A stretch of 64,000 nucleotides of DNA from Candidatus Sericytochromatia bacterium. GTDB lineage: Bacteria > Cyanobacteriota > Sericytochromatia > S15B-MN24 > JAQBPE01. Each line of letters starts with the position of its first letter. Position 1 is the stretch's first letter. The notes below the pieces were generated by a model, which worked only from the letters and a program-made list of their open reading frames with translations, was not told where the DNA came from and ran no database searches. Made by a program: the position numbers and the translations under genes. Below, piece by piece: positions 25,952-34,903 of the stretch. The stretch lies in the NCBI GenBank assembly GCA_035285325.1, contig JAYKJB010000001.1, positions 1 through 64,000 of the forward strand, written 5' to 3'.

Positions 25952-27295
25952 TCAACGGATCTTGGAGGGGACCGCCACACCAAACAACTTGGGGCTCTTG
26001 AAAAAGCGACTTTCAAGCAGCCAGTGCAGCAGATTGCGGGAGGCCGTGATGGCGGTGAACATCGAGATGATGACGCCGATGGCAAGCGTGAGTGCAAACC
26101 CCTTGACCAACCCTGTACCGAAATAGAAAAGCACTGCGCACGAGAGGAGCGTCATGAAGTTGGAGTCGAAGATGGCTGAAAATGCCCGCTTGAAGCCAAT
26201 TTCCACGGCGGCGTAAATGGTCCGTCCGTTGCGCAGTTCCTCTTTGGTGCGCTCAAAGATCAAGATGTTCGCATCCACGGCCATCCCGACGGACAGAATG
26301 AAGCCGGCAATGCCGGGAACCGTCAGGGTGATGGGAATCATCTTGAAGATCGCCAGCACGATGAAGCCGTAAATGATCAAGGCCGCATTGGCCACCAGGC
26401 CGGGAATCCGGTAGTAGCCCATCATGAAGGCCAGCACCAGGAGGTAGCCGATCGCCCCCGCAATGATGCTGGCGCGGACCGACTCCGCCCCCAGACTGGC
26501 GTCGACGGAGCGGTTCTCAATGACTTCCAGCGGCACGGGCAGGCTGCCGGCACGCAGGACAATCATCAACTCGTTGGCTTCCTTGACGTCGAAATTGCCG
26601 GTGATCTGCACATTCCCCGTCGTGAGTTCCGACTGCACCACCGGCGCGGACATCAGCTTGTCGTCAAGGAAGATGGCCATCGGCTTGCCCAGCAACTTGC
26701 GGGACACGTCCGCCACCACGGTCGCTCCGTCTGAGTTGAAATCCGCCGTGACGGCCCAGGAAGACCCCATGGGTTCCACGCGGGCCGAGGTGATCATGCG
26801 GCCCTCGACGCCCGTGAGGACCCAGTCCTCCTCTTTGTTCTTGAGCGGGTCGGGCTTGCCGGAGGGGGTCTTGGAGAGCACCGTCTTCGGTTGCAAGGAC
26901 TTCGGAGCGGGCTTTCCCTCCGGGAAGTCTGCTTTGCGAGCGCGGAAGGTCAATACGGCGGTCTTGCCGAGGATGCGCAGGGCTTCGTCCTTGTCCTTGA
27001 TGCCCGGCATGTCCACGATGATCTGGTCTTCGCCCTTCGGCTGGATCAGGGGTTCCGCCACCCCAAGGCCGTCGACGCGGGCCCGCACGACCGCGATCGC
27101 GGCGTTCATCACCTGCGGGGTGATGGCCTTGACGTCATGGGTGGGCTTGGCCTGCAAGACGAGGTGCATGCCGCCCTGGATATCCAGGCCCAGCTTGAAC
27201 TCGAAAGGCCACTTGGCGTCCTGCTTGGAAACCACATAGGCTGAGCCGATGGCGAGAAGGAAGATAATGCCCAGAAGCAGTTTGCGGACGTCCAC
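25952..27295 (-). CDS. secD: Protein translocase subunit SecD
   Basis: This is a 447-residue partner of SecF. It has the early motif FKLGLDIQGGMHLVLQAKP, a periplasmic P1 domain of about 200 residues with IIVDMPGIKDKDEALRILGK, then six membrane segments with GMAVDANILIFERTKEELRN. A GTG at 27295 (VDVRKLLLGIIF) is preceded by GGAGG nine bases upstream and is preferred; an ATG further upstream at about 27331 is possible. A -35/-10 pair (TTATCA, 17 bases, TATACT) lies at 27376-27348. First gene of the secD-secF-glycosyltransferase operon. Confidence 0.95.
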   Translation of the reverse strand: MDVRKLLLGIIFLLAIGSAYVVSKQDAKWPFEFKLGLDIQGGMHLVLQAKPTHDVKAITPQVMNAAIAVVRARVDGLGVAEPLIQPKGEDQIIVDMPGIKDKDEALRILGKTAVLTFRARKADFPEGKPAPKSLQPKTVLSKTPSGKPDPLKNKEEDWVLTGVEGRMITSARVEPMGSSWAVTADFNSDGATVVADVSRKLLGKPMAIFLDDKLMSAPVVQSELTTGNVQITGNFDVKEANELMIVLRAGSLPVPLEVIENRSVDASLGAESVRASIIAGAIGYLLVLAFMMGYYRIPGLVANAALIIYGFIVLAIFKMIPITLTVPGIAGFILSVGMAVDANILIFERTKEELRNGRTIYAAVEIGFKRAFSAIFDSNFMTLLSCAVLFYFGTGLVKGFALTLAIGVIISMFTAITASRNLLHWLLESRFFKSPKLFGVAVPSKIR

Positions 27296-27347
27296 CTGAC
27301 CGATTCCTCCCGGCCGCGACAGCGACCGCATTTAAAATGTGGCCCGC

Positions 27348-27376
27348 AGTATACCTTATTCCGGCCTGCCTGATAA
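27348..27376 (-). promoter_or_regulatory. secD: Probable promoter of the secDF operon
   Basis: On the minus strand TTATCA (27376-27371) is followed after 17 bases by TATACT (27353-27348). Four of six and five of six positions match the sigma-70 consensus. Transcription would begin near 27341, about 45 bases before the GTG start of secD. Confidence 0.5.
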
Positions 27377-27482
27377 AGCATCTTTGCGCCCGCGGGGTGC
27401 AGGGCCTCGTCCGCGCGAGGTATGATGCCGCAGGGGCCTGGCGCCCGTGCTCTTGTCTCTTTCCCCTGGTGGATGTTTGGGA

Positions 27483-28142
27483 ATGTTACGCCTGCTGCAA
27501 CTGCTTCTGTTCACGACCTTGCTCGCCTGCAGCGCTTTCGTGGCCGTGAAGATTCCATTTCTGACCTGGGGACCTCCTCGGCATCTGTCTTCGGCGGACG
27601 GCCTCTACGAATTGCGCGGCCTGGTGTTCGGCTCCCACGTGATCACCGCGCAGCTTCCCCTCCTGTGGCTGACGGCAGCCTGGTTGGGACCCCGGCGAGG
27701 CGCGGTGGCGGCGATGCTTTATCTGGGGATAGGCCTGGGCGGTTTGCCGGTGTTCTCGCTTGGCGGTGGCCTGGACTACGTCACTCAGGCCACCTTTGGC
27801 TATCTCCTGGCTTTCCTGCCGGCGGTGGTGGTGGCGGGGCAACTGGCGGTTCAGCCGAGATTCGGCGCGATCTGGTCGGGCTTTTTCAAGGCCTTGCTCA
27901 TCGTTCAGGCCGTGGGCTTTGTTTTTCAGTTCCTGCGGGAGGGGGTGCTGGGCACTCCCTCCCTGTGGCTTCCGTTCTTCTATGACCAGGTGATTCAGTT
28001 CCTGCCCGGGCAGGTGGCCCTGTTGACCGCCCTGGCTGCTGCAGTCCTGGCCCTTCGCAAGTTCACTTATGTGGCGCTGGGCTTGCTCGATGGCGGCGCT
28101 GGTGAACCCTCCGCTGCTTTGCCATCCTCTGCCCAGGCCTGA
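27483..28142 (+). CDS. BioY-like membrane protein (biotin transporter substrate-binding family)
   Basis: This is a 219-residue protein with about six hydrophobic segments. The stretch LGPRRGAVAAMLYLGIGLGG followed by LPVFSLGGGLDYVTQATFGY matches the BioY core, where LPVF and the glycine-rich turn line the biotin site. BioY works alone or as the S-component of an ECF transporter; no EcfA or EcfT gene is nearby. The ATG at 27483 is chosen because the hydrophobic N-terminus begins there; an upstream TTG at 27447 is possible. A TATGAT at 27421-27426 could be the -10 box. The hydrophobic C-terminus is followed by a short Ala/Pro-rich tail. Biotin specificity is inferred from family only. Confidence 0.72.
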   Translation: MLRLLQLLLFTTLLACSAFVAVKIPFLTWGPPRHLSSADGLYELRGLVFGSHVITAQLPLLWLTAAWLGPRRGAVAAMLYLGIGLGGLPVFSLGGGLDYVTQATFGYLLAFLPAVVVAGQLAVQPRFGAIWSGFFKALLIVQAVGFVFQFLREGVLGTPSLWLPFFYDQVIQFLPGQVALLTALAAAVLALRKFTYVALGLLDGGAGEPSAALPSSAQA

Positions 28143-28210
28143 CCCTGATGGCCCCGGTTCGCTCAGACCGGTTGGTCGGGCAGAAGATGACTTCCGGTGG
28201 CCCCAGGGGC

Positions 28211-29482
28211 TCAGCCGCCCAGCTTCTTGATCATCGCGGCCTTGGTCCGCTGGTCGATGAACGGGTGGGCGCCAGGCGTTCCATCCGCCATCACGTAGTC
28301 TTCCGTGAGCTGATTCTCGCGCTTGAACTTGAGGACGGCCTCCACGGTAGCCGCGTCAAACACTCCGGTGAGCGGGACGGCATAGCCGAAGGAGGCGAGC
28401 ACCTGCTGCAGTTCATTGATCACGTCCCGCCCATCGTTCAGTCCCGGGCCCACCGCTTGCGTGTCTGCCTCCAGCGCTGCCGCTGACGCCACGAACTTGG
28501 CGACATTGGCCTTGGTGGCCAGCAGGCCGGCTTCCTGGGCCACCTTGGTTTCTTCAGCGCTGAGCGTGTCACCGGCTTGGGGTGGGCTTGCGGGGGTTGT
28601 GCCCACCGGAGCAGACGGCTGAGAGGGCAGCGAGGGCGGATTCACGGGCGCTGGTGCTGGCTGTACTGGAGCCGGCTGAATCGGGGCCACGGGCGGAGGC
28701 AGGGGAGCGGCTGGGGGGAGCGCCGGAGGCAGGGGCGCCGCAGGCGGCACGGCCGGTGCCACGGGCAGAGTCGCCGCCGGGGGCGGGGCGACAGGCGCGA
28801 CAGGGAGGGGCAATGGGGCCGGCGGGAGGGCGGCGACCGGCACGCCGGGAGTGGTCGGCATCCCGGGGTTGGCCGGCGCACTGGGGGAGCCCGTCAGCAA
28901 GGCGAGCATCCTGGCCTTGGTCCGCGCGTCGACGAAGGGGGTGGTGCCGGCTTGTCCACTCGAAAATACAAAGGCTTCCGTCAGGCCGACCGACGCTTTC
29001 CAGCGCATCACCGCGTCGGCGGTGGCCGCGTCGAATTGCCCGGTGGTGGGAACGGCATAGCCGAAGTGCGCCAGGACCTGCTGCAACTCAGCCACGGCAT
29101 CCCCCTGGGCGTGTCCCGGTCCAATCACCCCCGGCTCCGACTGAGCGCGGGCGAGGGCCTCACGGAACAGGCGCACATTGTCGGGGCTGGCCAGCAAGCC
29201 GAACTGCTGGGCCAGGACCGCATCCTGGCTGGGTAGGTTACTCGGCTGCGTCGGCACCGGGGCCGAAGGCGAACCGGCGGCACCAAACAACCGCTTGAAG
29301 AAGTTGACGATGCCGCTGACGAGGTTCTCGACGAACTGCGCGAATCCCCCGCCCTGGGCAGGCGCCGTCGAATAGGCCACGGGCCCTTGCTGGAACGTCA
29401 TGGGGGCGGCCGGCGCCACACGCGGATAGCCCGCCTGGGGCATGGCGGGGGGCAGGCCGACGGGACGCACAGGATTGTACAT
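28211..29482 (-). CDS. Proline-rich protein with two peptidoglycan-binding-like repeats
   Basis: This is a 423-residue protein. Two repeats of about 100 residues carry the core of a PG_binding_1-like helical domain: VAELQQVLAHFGYAVPTTGQ then FDAATADAVMRWK, and INELQQVLASFGYAVPLTGV then FDAATVEAVLKFK. Each repeat ends with a similar PFVDARTKARML or PFIDQRTKAAMI. A Pro/Ala linker of about 80 residues separates them. The start MYNPVRPVGLPP (ATG 29482, GGAG upstream) has no signal peptide; only FVENLVSGIVNFFKRLFG is weakly amphipathic. If it binds peptidoglycan, the export route is unclear. It may instead be a cytoplasmic scaffold. Confidence 0.75.
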   Translation of the reverse strand: MYNPVRPVGLPPAMPQAGYPRVAPAAPMTFQQGPVAYSTAPAQGGGFAQFVENLVSGIVNFFKRLFGAAGSPSAPVPTQPSNLPSQDAVLAQQFGLLASPDNVRLFREALARAQSEPGVIGPGHAQGDAVAELQQVLAHFGYAVPTTGQFDAATADAVMRWKASVGLTEAFVFSSGQAGTTPFVDARTKARMLALLTGSPSAPANPGMPTTPGVPVAALPPAPLPLPVAPVAPPPAATLPVAPAVPPAAPLPPALPPAAPLPPPVAPIQPAPVQPAPAPVNPPSLPSQPSAPVGTTPASPPQAGDTLSAEETKVAQEAGLLATKANVAKFVASAAALEADTQAVGPGLNDGRDVINELQQVLASFGYAVPLTGVFDAATVEAVLKFKRENQLTEDYVMADGTPGAHPFIDQRTKAAMIKKLGG

Positions 29483-29630
29483 GGTGACGACTCCGGTCAG
29501 GGGGGGACATCGCATGTATCCGCATCCGTCCGCCAAACTCGGTTAAGTGTCATCTAACTTTGAACGAAGCAGGTGTTAAATTTTCCCTGCCAGACGACCT
29601 CGGATGAAGGGAGCTCATTCGCGAGCGGTT

Positions 29631-29960
29631 CTAGCCACGGGGTTTGCGTGGCCGAATGGGGCGCCCGAAACGCCGGGTATTCTCCTCGATGGCGAGCAGC
29701 ACGCGTCCGAGCTGCGTGGCGAATGCGAGCAAGATGCTCACGCCAATCATCACCCCGCTCCAGAACAGGGCATCCGTGGCCCGCGCGAGTTCGGCCCCGT
29801 TTTTCGTCGCGTAGTAGGCCAGTGCGGCATAAACCAGGCCAGCGCTCGTTCCGAGCAGCGCCAGGGCATTCAATCCCGTGATCAGCAGGCGCAGCAGCCA
29901 GAATCGCGTCCGGGCCGGGTTGGTGTCGTCCTGGTCAGCGCGGCTGGCACCGGGGCTCAT
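29631..29960 (-). CDS. Small membrane protein of unknown function, two helices
   Basis: This is a 109-residue protein with two hydrophobic helices (about 22-48 LLRLLITGLNALALLGTSAG and 62-88 ALFWSGVMIGVSILLAFATQ), charged ends and a basic tail RRFGRPIRPRKPRG. A strong GAGGAGG ribosome binding site precedes the ATG, so I consider it real. It lies 51 bases downstream of the membrane gene at 30012-30821 and probably shares its transcript. No family is recognised. Confidence 0.65.
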   Translation of the reverse strand: MSPGASRADQDDTNPARTRFWLLRLLITGLNALALLGTSAGLVYAALAYYATKNGAELARATDALFWSGVMIGVSILLAFATQLGRVLLAIEENTRRFGRPIRPRKPRG

Positions 29961-30011
29961 CCTTCCCCTCCTCGCCTGGACGAGGGGAAGCTGATGGGAC
30001 GCGCTCCCACG

Positions 30012-30821
30012 TCAAGCCCGCACATCCAGGTTGGGCGCCCTGGCCGGCCACTCGTCCTCGACGAGCATGGTGTAAGCCAACGTGAAGAATGCCACCGTGA
30101 CCATGTAGGCCATTACCCCGATCAACGTGAAGGCCGGATGGAGCGTGGCGATCATCAATCGGGCGCCCAACCAGGCAACCCCATGCAACAGGCCGATCGC
30201 CAGCACCTGAGTGAAGCGTCTCAGGGTCAAGCCACAGCTGCCGAGCCAGGCGGCCGGCCAACTCAAGCCCTTGAGCACCACCATCGGCTGCCAGAACAGC
30301 AGCAGCACGTGCAGGACCGCCACGCTGACAAACCAGAGGGCAAAGAGGTTCATCCAGCCCACCACCCAGGCTGGAATGCGGCTCGGGTCCAGCGCGGCTT
30401 GCTGGGCCGCGGGAGGCAGTTCCAGCAGAGGCTTGAACCAGGCGAGCAGCCTTTCCCATCCATAAGTGTGTTCCCCGTACCAGAACAGCATGGCCGCCCA
30501 GGCCAGAACCAGCCCCCACTGGGCCAGCGTTCCGACCAGCAGGGTCAGCCAGCGCGCGTTGATGCCGTCCAGGAAGTCGGTCCAGCTCGGGTTCCCCTCC
30601 CGCACGGCACGCCCCATCAGGGCGTACCAGCCTGCGCCGAGCAAGACGGCACTCAAGGCGGCACTCAGGGCCGCGAGCGCCTGGGTCGGGCTGCCGCCGC
30701 GCAAACTCAGTGGCAACACGGCATCCTGCAGCAGGATGATGGCAAAGGCCGGCATCCACAAAACAGGGTGAGTGGTCAAGATCCGGCGAGTGTCGTGGAG
30801 GATTTCGGACGTGCTGCGCAT
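30012..30821 (-). CDS. Multi-spanning membrane protein of unknown function
   Basis: This is a 269-residue protein with about six hydrophobic segments, beginning MRSTSEILHDTRRILTTHPV. The pattern of a short N-terminal amphipathic helix followed by paired membrane helices and LLLFWQPMVVLKGLSWPAAW resembles bacterial DUF975/DUF4013-like integral membrane proteins, but no diagnostic motif is visible. The ATG has GAGG five bases upstream and a TATCCT box eleven bases upstream, so its leader may be very short. It heads a two-gene unit with the 109-residue protein. Confidence 0.65.
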   Translation of the reverse strand: MRSTSEILHDTRRILTTHPVLWMPAFAIILLQDAVLPLSLRGGSPTQALAALSAALSAVLLGAGWYALMGRAVREGNPSWTDFLDGINARWLTLLVGTLAQWGLVLAWAAMLFWYGEHTYGWERLLAWFKPLLELPPAAQQAALDPSRIPAWVVGWMNLFALWFVSVAVLHVLLLFWQPMVVLKGLSWPAAWLGSCGLTLRRFTQVLAIGLLHGVAWLGARLMIATLHPAFTLIGVMAYMVTVAFFTLAYTMLVEDEWPARAPNLDVRA

Positions 30822-31120
30822 AGGGCCTCGTCAGGATACCATTCACGCGCCGCTTGCCGCGTGTCGGAAGGTCACAACCGGGTTGCGGTATGCTGACGTG
30901 GTGAAGGCAGCCGCGCCAGGGGCCTCGCGACGTCAATGGCGTGGAGGTCCTTCCGGCGGATGGGGGTCGATTGGCCCCTGGTGCAAGGGGTTTTTGAGGG
31001 AGCGGCCCCCACGCCCGACGCCAATCGACGCATGGCGGTACAATCGCAGGGCTGCTCACCCGGTCGTCACGGCGGCTGGCGTGGGTGTCCATTTCAGAAT
31101 CATGGGGAGAACAACTCAGC
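30822..31120. other. Intergenic region between divergent membrane genes
   Basis: No gene is supported in these 299 bases. A TACAAT hexamer at 31039-31044 may be the -10 box for the CvpA-like gene, giving a leader of about 70 bases. A short inverted repeat (CCCCT at 30975-30979, AGGGG at 30986-30990) followed by five T looks like a weak terminator on the plus strand, with no obvious gene to end. Confidence 0.4.
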
Positions 31121-31621
31121 GTGCTCAAACCCGGTTTCCTCGATTTCCTGCTGCTCCTGGCCATTTTTGTGCTCACCGCGAAAGGTTACATCACGGGAAC
31201 CTTCCGAAGCGTCGTGACCCTGGTGGCCTTGGGGGCCGCCATGGTGATGTCCGGGGTCATGCCGCTTCTGCTGGCTCAGCCGATGCATTACCTGATCCGC
31301 TACGGCTCGCCCAACCATGAACTGCTGAACCGGCTGGTGCTGGCCCTGGTGATGTTCGTGGCCTTCCAAGGGGTGGGCTTCGTGGTGACGGGGCTGATCG
31401 AGAACATCGGCTTGGGCGTGTACGACAAGCTGTTGGGCGCCTTGCTGGGGGTGGTCGCGGGCCTTCTCACGGCCACTTTTCCGGCTGTGGCCATCTATCA
31501 AGCGAAGGGCGCCTACGCCCACACCCCCAACCGGATTTACTTTCGCGAGTCCGTGGTGATTCGGGCTGTGCACCCCTGGGCCAAACGGCTTGCCAGCAAC
31601 TCGGCGCTGCCCCGGCGCTGA
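31121..31621 (+). CDS. CvpA family (colicin V production-like) membrane protein
   Basis: This is a 166-residue protein with four hydrophobic helices. The N-terminal FLDFLLLLAIFVLTAKGYIT with GTFRSVVTLVALGAAMVM matches the CvpA pattern, in which a first helix with Asp leads into a G-x-x-R-G-type turn. CvpA proteins are inner-membrane proteins linked to envelope homeostasis and colicin V secretion; the molecular role is not settled. A GTG at 31121 with GGGGAG eleven bases upstream fits family N-termini; an in-frame GTG at 31085 is the alternative. No mutS2 or other usual neighbour follows. Confidence 0.7.
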   Translation: MLKPGFLDFLLLLAIFVLTAKGYITGTFRSVVTLVALGAAMVMSGVMPLLLAQPMHYLIRYGSPNHELLNRLVLALVMFVAFQGVGFVVTGLIENIGLGVYDKLLGALLGVVAGLLTATFPAVAIYQAKGAYAHTPNRIYFRESVVIRAVHPWAKRLASNSALPRR

Positions 31622-31765
31622 AAATGTGACATAACTCGCTGACGCCACGCTTGAAGCCGCCGTAGAATGCCGCACGAAGACGCATTGCGCCTTGTCCGCT
31701 GGGGGTCTGGCACGCGAAGGGTCAAGTGCAGACGACAGCGGGGGTGTGCGAAAGGTGGGTGGGGT

Positions 31766-32089
31766 ATGGACGTCGGTGCAATCACCATCGAGCGCAAGAC
31801 CGATCTGGGGCACTGCGGCACGGTGGCCTTCCGCATCGGTTCGCGGGCGGGCTTCGTGCTGTTCATCGCCACGTGTCAGTCCCAGGGCCGGATGACCATC
31901 GAGTTTCTTCCCGGTCTGGCGGCGCATCATGCTGACATTGCGGCGCACCACGATGCACTCTCGGATGCAGTGGCCCGTCATCTGTTCGACAATTTGAGCC
32001 GCAAGTCCTTGTTCGCTCGCCGGGCATCGGACGCGGGCATTTACCTGCCTCCGATGGGGCCCAGTCCCGAGGGCTGGTACGAACGCTGA
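31766..32089 (+). CDS. Hypothetical protein of 107 residues
   Basis: This is a soluble protein beginning MDVGAITIERKTDLGHCGTV. It alternates beta-like strands (TVAFRIGSRAGFVLFIATCQ) with a His-rich helix (AAHHADIAAHHDALSDAVAR). No family is recognised. The upstream frame stays open but looks unlike protein, and a purine-rich AAAGGTGGGTGGGG precedes the ATG, so I start it there. The tail SPEGWYER is natural-looking. A hairpin about 150 bases downstream could end the transcript. Confidence 0.55.
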   Translation: MDVGAITIERKTDLGHCGTVAFRIGSRAGFVLFIATCQSQGRMTIEFLPGLAAHHADIAAHHDALSDAVARHLFDNLSRKSLFARRASDAGIYLPPMGPSPEGWYER

Positions 32090-32452
32090 CGGAGTGCCAC
32101 GCCCTGCTCGGTTGCGCTTGACGCTCGAGCGCCTCGACGGCCGGTGGCAGCGTCTCGCCTCACCGTGAGGCCTTGGGGCCATCATTTCTATCCGTCTGAT
32201 CTGGCGGCACAGGCGCCTGGCCTGCGGCCCTTTCCTGGTCCGACCTGCTTGCGCAGGTCGGACTTGATTTTGGGCGTTCGAGCGGCCTGGCGAGACCGTT
32301 GACGGCCACCGCAGGGTTCGGGGAAACTGGCCATATTCATCCTATTTTCGTCATACTTTAACCTGCTCATAGGCAAGTCGAGCCGACCCTTCTGCGATAA
32401 ATCCCGTGTGGCACTTAACAGCGCGTTAAAAATCTCCGAGAGGGTGTTCGCT
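32090..32452. other. Intergenic region with hairpin and AT-rich promoter zone
   Basis: These 363 bases separate two rightward genes. A strong inverted repeat lies at 32238-32263. A patch noticeably richer in A and T (about 32330-32375, including TTTTCGTCATACTTTAACC) probably contains the promoter of the NHL-repeat lipoprotein, although I could not fix a clear -35/-10 pair. GAGAGGGTG near 32438-32446 is its ribosome binding site. No gene is supported. Confidence 0.45.
32238..32270 (+). terminator. Inverted repeat, probable terminator
   Basis: GTCCGACCTGC (32238-32248) pairs perfectly with GCAGGTCGGAC (32253-32263) across a TTGC loop, and TTGATTT follows. An 11-bp perfect stem downstream of the 107-residue gene and upstream of the next promoter zone fits a terminator. 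The T-tract is short, so termination may be weak or bidirectional. Confidence 0.6.
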
Positions 32453-33838
32453 ATGTCCAAGACGTCCGCCAGTTTGCAACTCGTTGCCCTGCTCCTGTTG
32501 AGCGGGACGATGACGGGTTGCGGCCGTTATCAGGACGTACCGGCCCTTCCAGCCTACGGGGGCGACGGCCTGCTGTCGCCGGTCGGGGGACCCTACAACC
32601 GTCTCCCCACCGGGACCGTCACGGGGCGCATTATGGACGAACGGACCAAGATGGGCATCCCGGATGTGATCGTCGAGGTCCAGAACGTGCAACCGGCCGT
32701 GATGGCGCGGACCGACTCCTCGGGCAACTTTGTCCTGCAAAACGTGCCCCAGGGCAAGCAGATTGTCGTGGTCAACCGCCCTGACTACGTGTACCTCGCC
32801 ACCCAGGGATCGATCATTGCGGACGTCGTCCCGAATACCACCGTCAACCTCCCCACGATCCAGCTGAGCCCGGCCATCGCAGCGGCCTCGAATGCGTTTC
32901 TGACGGCCATTGGCGGCTTGGTCGAACCCTACGGGTTGGCCCTCGATAACAACCGAAACGCCCTCTACGCGGTGGACCGGATCGGGTACGGAACGCCGCT
33001 CGACCGTCGCTGCGAGGTCAAGAAGTACAACCTGAACGGGGGCTTCGTGAAGCGCTTCGGCGGCCAGAAGTTCAACCTCAGTCGGGGCAATGAGACCGGC
33101 CGGGCCTTTGACGTGTTCAATCACCTGTCCTGGTCCTACGGGGTCGACGTGGATGCCGGTGGCAACGTCTACGTGGCGGAGACCAACCGGGACCGCATCG
33201 TCAAGTTCAGTTCGGATGGCGATTACATCACCAAGTTTGGTGAGAACGTGAAGAACAACTTCGACGTGGCGGTTCTGAACTCCGGGCAGATTGGCGTCAG
33301 TTCCTCGGGCACCAGCAAGGTGGTCCTGTTCGACGTCAACCTGACGGCGGCCTCGCGAGACTTTGCTGGAACGGCTGATAACGCGGCCATCAATGGCGGA
33401 TTCCGCGGGATGGCGGTCGACAACGCCAATTTCATCTATGTCCTCGACAACTCGGCGGGCCCCGGGGCGGCCGTGAAGAAGTTCGATGCCCGCAGCAACA
33501 AGCCGGTCTTGCAGTTCGCGACCAATTCGGGTTCCGGTCCCAGCCAGTTCCGGGGGGCCACTGACCTGGCCATCGACAACCGGAACGGCGACGTGTACGT
33601 GGTGGACTCGGGCAACAACCGGGTGCAACGCTTCGACCGGGATGGGCGCTTCGTCTCCGAGTTCGGCTCGGCCGGGCGTGGCAACGGACAGTTTGACCGT
33701 CCCTACGGGATCGCGATCGACAAGGACGGCTACATCTTCATCTCGGATTCCGGCAACAAGCGAATCCAGAAGTTCGCTCCCGGCCGACTCTTCAATCAGG
33801 CCAACTCGCTCAACAACGTGTTCTATCCGACCAAGTAG
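32453..33838 (+). CDS. NHL-repeat lipoprotein with N-terminal carboxypeptidase-regulatory-like domain
   Basis: This is a 461-residue surface lipoprotein. The signal peptide ends in the lipobox MTGC (Cys22). A carboxypeptidase-regulatory-like domain covers about 50-120 (GTVTGRIMDERTKMGIPDVI then FVLQNVPQGKQIVVV). From about 160 an NHL beta-propeller follows; repeats include YGVDVDAGGNVYVAETNRDR, LAIDNRNGDVYVVDSGNNRV and YGIAIDKDGYIFISDSGNKR. NHL propellers bind proteins or glycans. The ATG has GAGAGGGTG upstream. A clear terminator follows, so the gene is monocistronic. The binding partner is unknown. Confidence 0.9.
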   Translation: MSKTSASLQLVALLLLSGTMTGCGRYQDVPALPAYGGDGLLSPVGGPYNRLPTGTVTGRIMDERTKMGIPDVIVEVQNVQPAVMARTDSSGNFVLQNVPQGKQIVVVNRPDYVYLATQGSIIADVVPNTTVNLPTIQLSPAIAAASNAFLTAIGGLVEPYGLALDNNRNALYAVDRIGYGTPLDRRCEVKKYNLNGGFVKRFGGQKFNLSRGNETGRAFDVFNHLSWSYGVDVDAGGNVYVAETNRDRIVKFSSDGDYITKFGENVKNNFDVAVLNSGQIGVSSSGTSKVVLFDVNLTAASRDFAGTADNAAINGGFRGMAVDNANFIYVLDNSAGPGAAVKKFDARSNKPVLQFATNSGSGPSQFRGATDLAIDNRNGDVYVVDSGNNRVQRFDRDGRFVSEFGSAGRGNGQFDRPYGIAIDKDGYIFISDSGNKRIQKFAPGRLFNQANSLNNVFYPTK

Positions 33839-33859
33839 TTCGGGACGCCCGAGACGCTC

Positions 33860-33894
33860 GCCCTGGCCCTTCGGTGGGTCAGGGCGTTTTGTTG
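33860..33894 (+). terminator. Rho-independent terminator after the NHL lipoprotein
   Basis: GCCCTG (33860-33865) pairs with CAGGGC (33880-33885), with an inner extension around a TTCGG-like loop, followed by GTTTTGTTG. It starts about 20 bases after the stop codon. Confidence 0.75.
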
Positions 33895-34030
33895 TGGCGC
33901 TTGCCTTGACGCGTGGGTACGCTTCGGTCAGAATCCAGCCCAGTCGATGCTTCGGCGCGTTGGCGCTGATGGGCGACGCGCAGGGGCTGCCCGGAGCCCT
34001 CCGAGGCGGCGAGAGGGAGGATGTCCCACC

Positions 34031-34903
34031 ATGGCACGCAACGTGAAGTGCGCCCTCGTTCAGGCGGCTTGCGACATCGCAAGCGACCGCGCCATCGACG
34101 AGATCAAGCGTCACATGGTCGACAAGCACGTGGGCTTTGTGGAGCAGGCGGCCACCCAAGGGGTGCAGGTGCTGTGCTTCCAGGAAATATTCTACGGCCC
34201 GTACTTCTGCGCCGAGCAGAACACGCGCTGGTACGGTTCCGCTGAACGGGCCGATGGCCCGACCATCCAGCGCTTCAGAGAACTGGCGGAACGTTATCGG
34301 ATGGTGCTGGTGGTCCCTTACTACGAAGAAGTGGGAACGGGAACCTACTACAACACGGCGGCCGTGATTGATGCGGATGGGGCCGTCTTGGGCCAATATC
34401 GCAAGCAGCACATTCCCCACACGCACCCAGGCTTCTGGGAGAAGTTTTACTTCAAACCCGGCAATCTGGGCTATCCCGTCTTCAAAACCCGCTACGCGGA
34501 CGTCGGCGTGTACATCTGCTACGACCGCCATTTCCCGGAGGGGGCTCGCTTGCTGGGCCTGAACGGGGCGGAGATCGTGTTCAACCCCTCCGCTACGGTG
34601 GCAGGTCTGTCCGAATACCTCTGGAAACTGGAGCAACCCGCCCACGCCGTGGCCAACGGCTATTTCGTGGGCGCCATCAATCGGGTTGGCACGGAAGCTC
34701 CCTGGAACATCGGGGAATTTTACGGGCAAAGTTATTTTGTCGACCCGCGCGGTCAATTTCTGGCGACGGCCTCGCGGGACCGTGACGAACTGCTGGTGGC
34801 GGACTTGAATCTTGATGACATCAAGGCGACACGCCACACCTGGCAGTTCTATCGCGACCGCCGTCCCGAAACCTATCAGGACTTGTCGGCGCTGCTTCCT
34901 TGA
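34031..34903 (+). CDS. Carbon-nitrogen hydrolase, beta-ureidopropionase-like
   Basis: This is a 290-residue nitrilase-superfamily enzyme with the full catalytic triad: Glu in VLCFQEIFYGPYF, Lys in LGQYRKQHIPHTH and Cys in VGVYICYDRHFPEG. The later segment NGAEIVFNPSATVAGLSEYL and FVGAINRVGTE closely follows beta-ureidopropionase, which splits N-carbamoyl-beta-alanine to beta-alanine, CO2 and ammonia. N-carbamoylputrescine amidase is the main alternative. The ATG at 34031 has GAGGGAGG upstream. The next gene is a class III aminotransferase of the type that acts on beta-alanine or beta-aminoisobutyrate, which supports the pyrimidine-breakdown reading. Confidence 0.85.
   Translation: MARNVKCALVQAACDIASDRAIDEIKRHMVDKHVGFVEQAATQGVQVLCFQEIFYGPYFCAEQNTRWYGSAERADGPTIQRFRELAERYRMVLVVPYYEEVGTGTYYNTAAVIDADGAVLGQYRKQHIPHTHPGFWEKFYFKPGNLGYPVFKTRYADVGVYICYDRHFPEGARLLGLNGAEIVFNPSATVAGLSEYLWKLEQPAHAVANGYFVGAINRVGTEAPWNIGEFYGQSYFVDPRGQFLATASRDRDELLVADLNLDDIKATRHTWQFYRDRRPETYQDLSALLP

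Noticed and set aside
32426-34837. An 803-codon leftward frame opposite the NHL lipoprotein and the hydrolase
   Set aside because: Both opposite genes have strong motifs, ribosome binding sites and a terminator; the antisense frame is a composition artefact.
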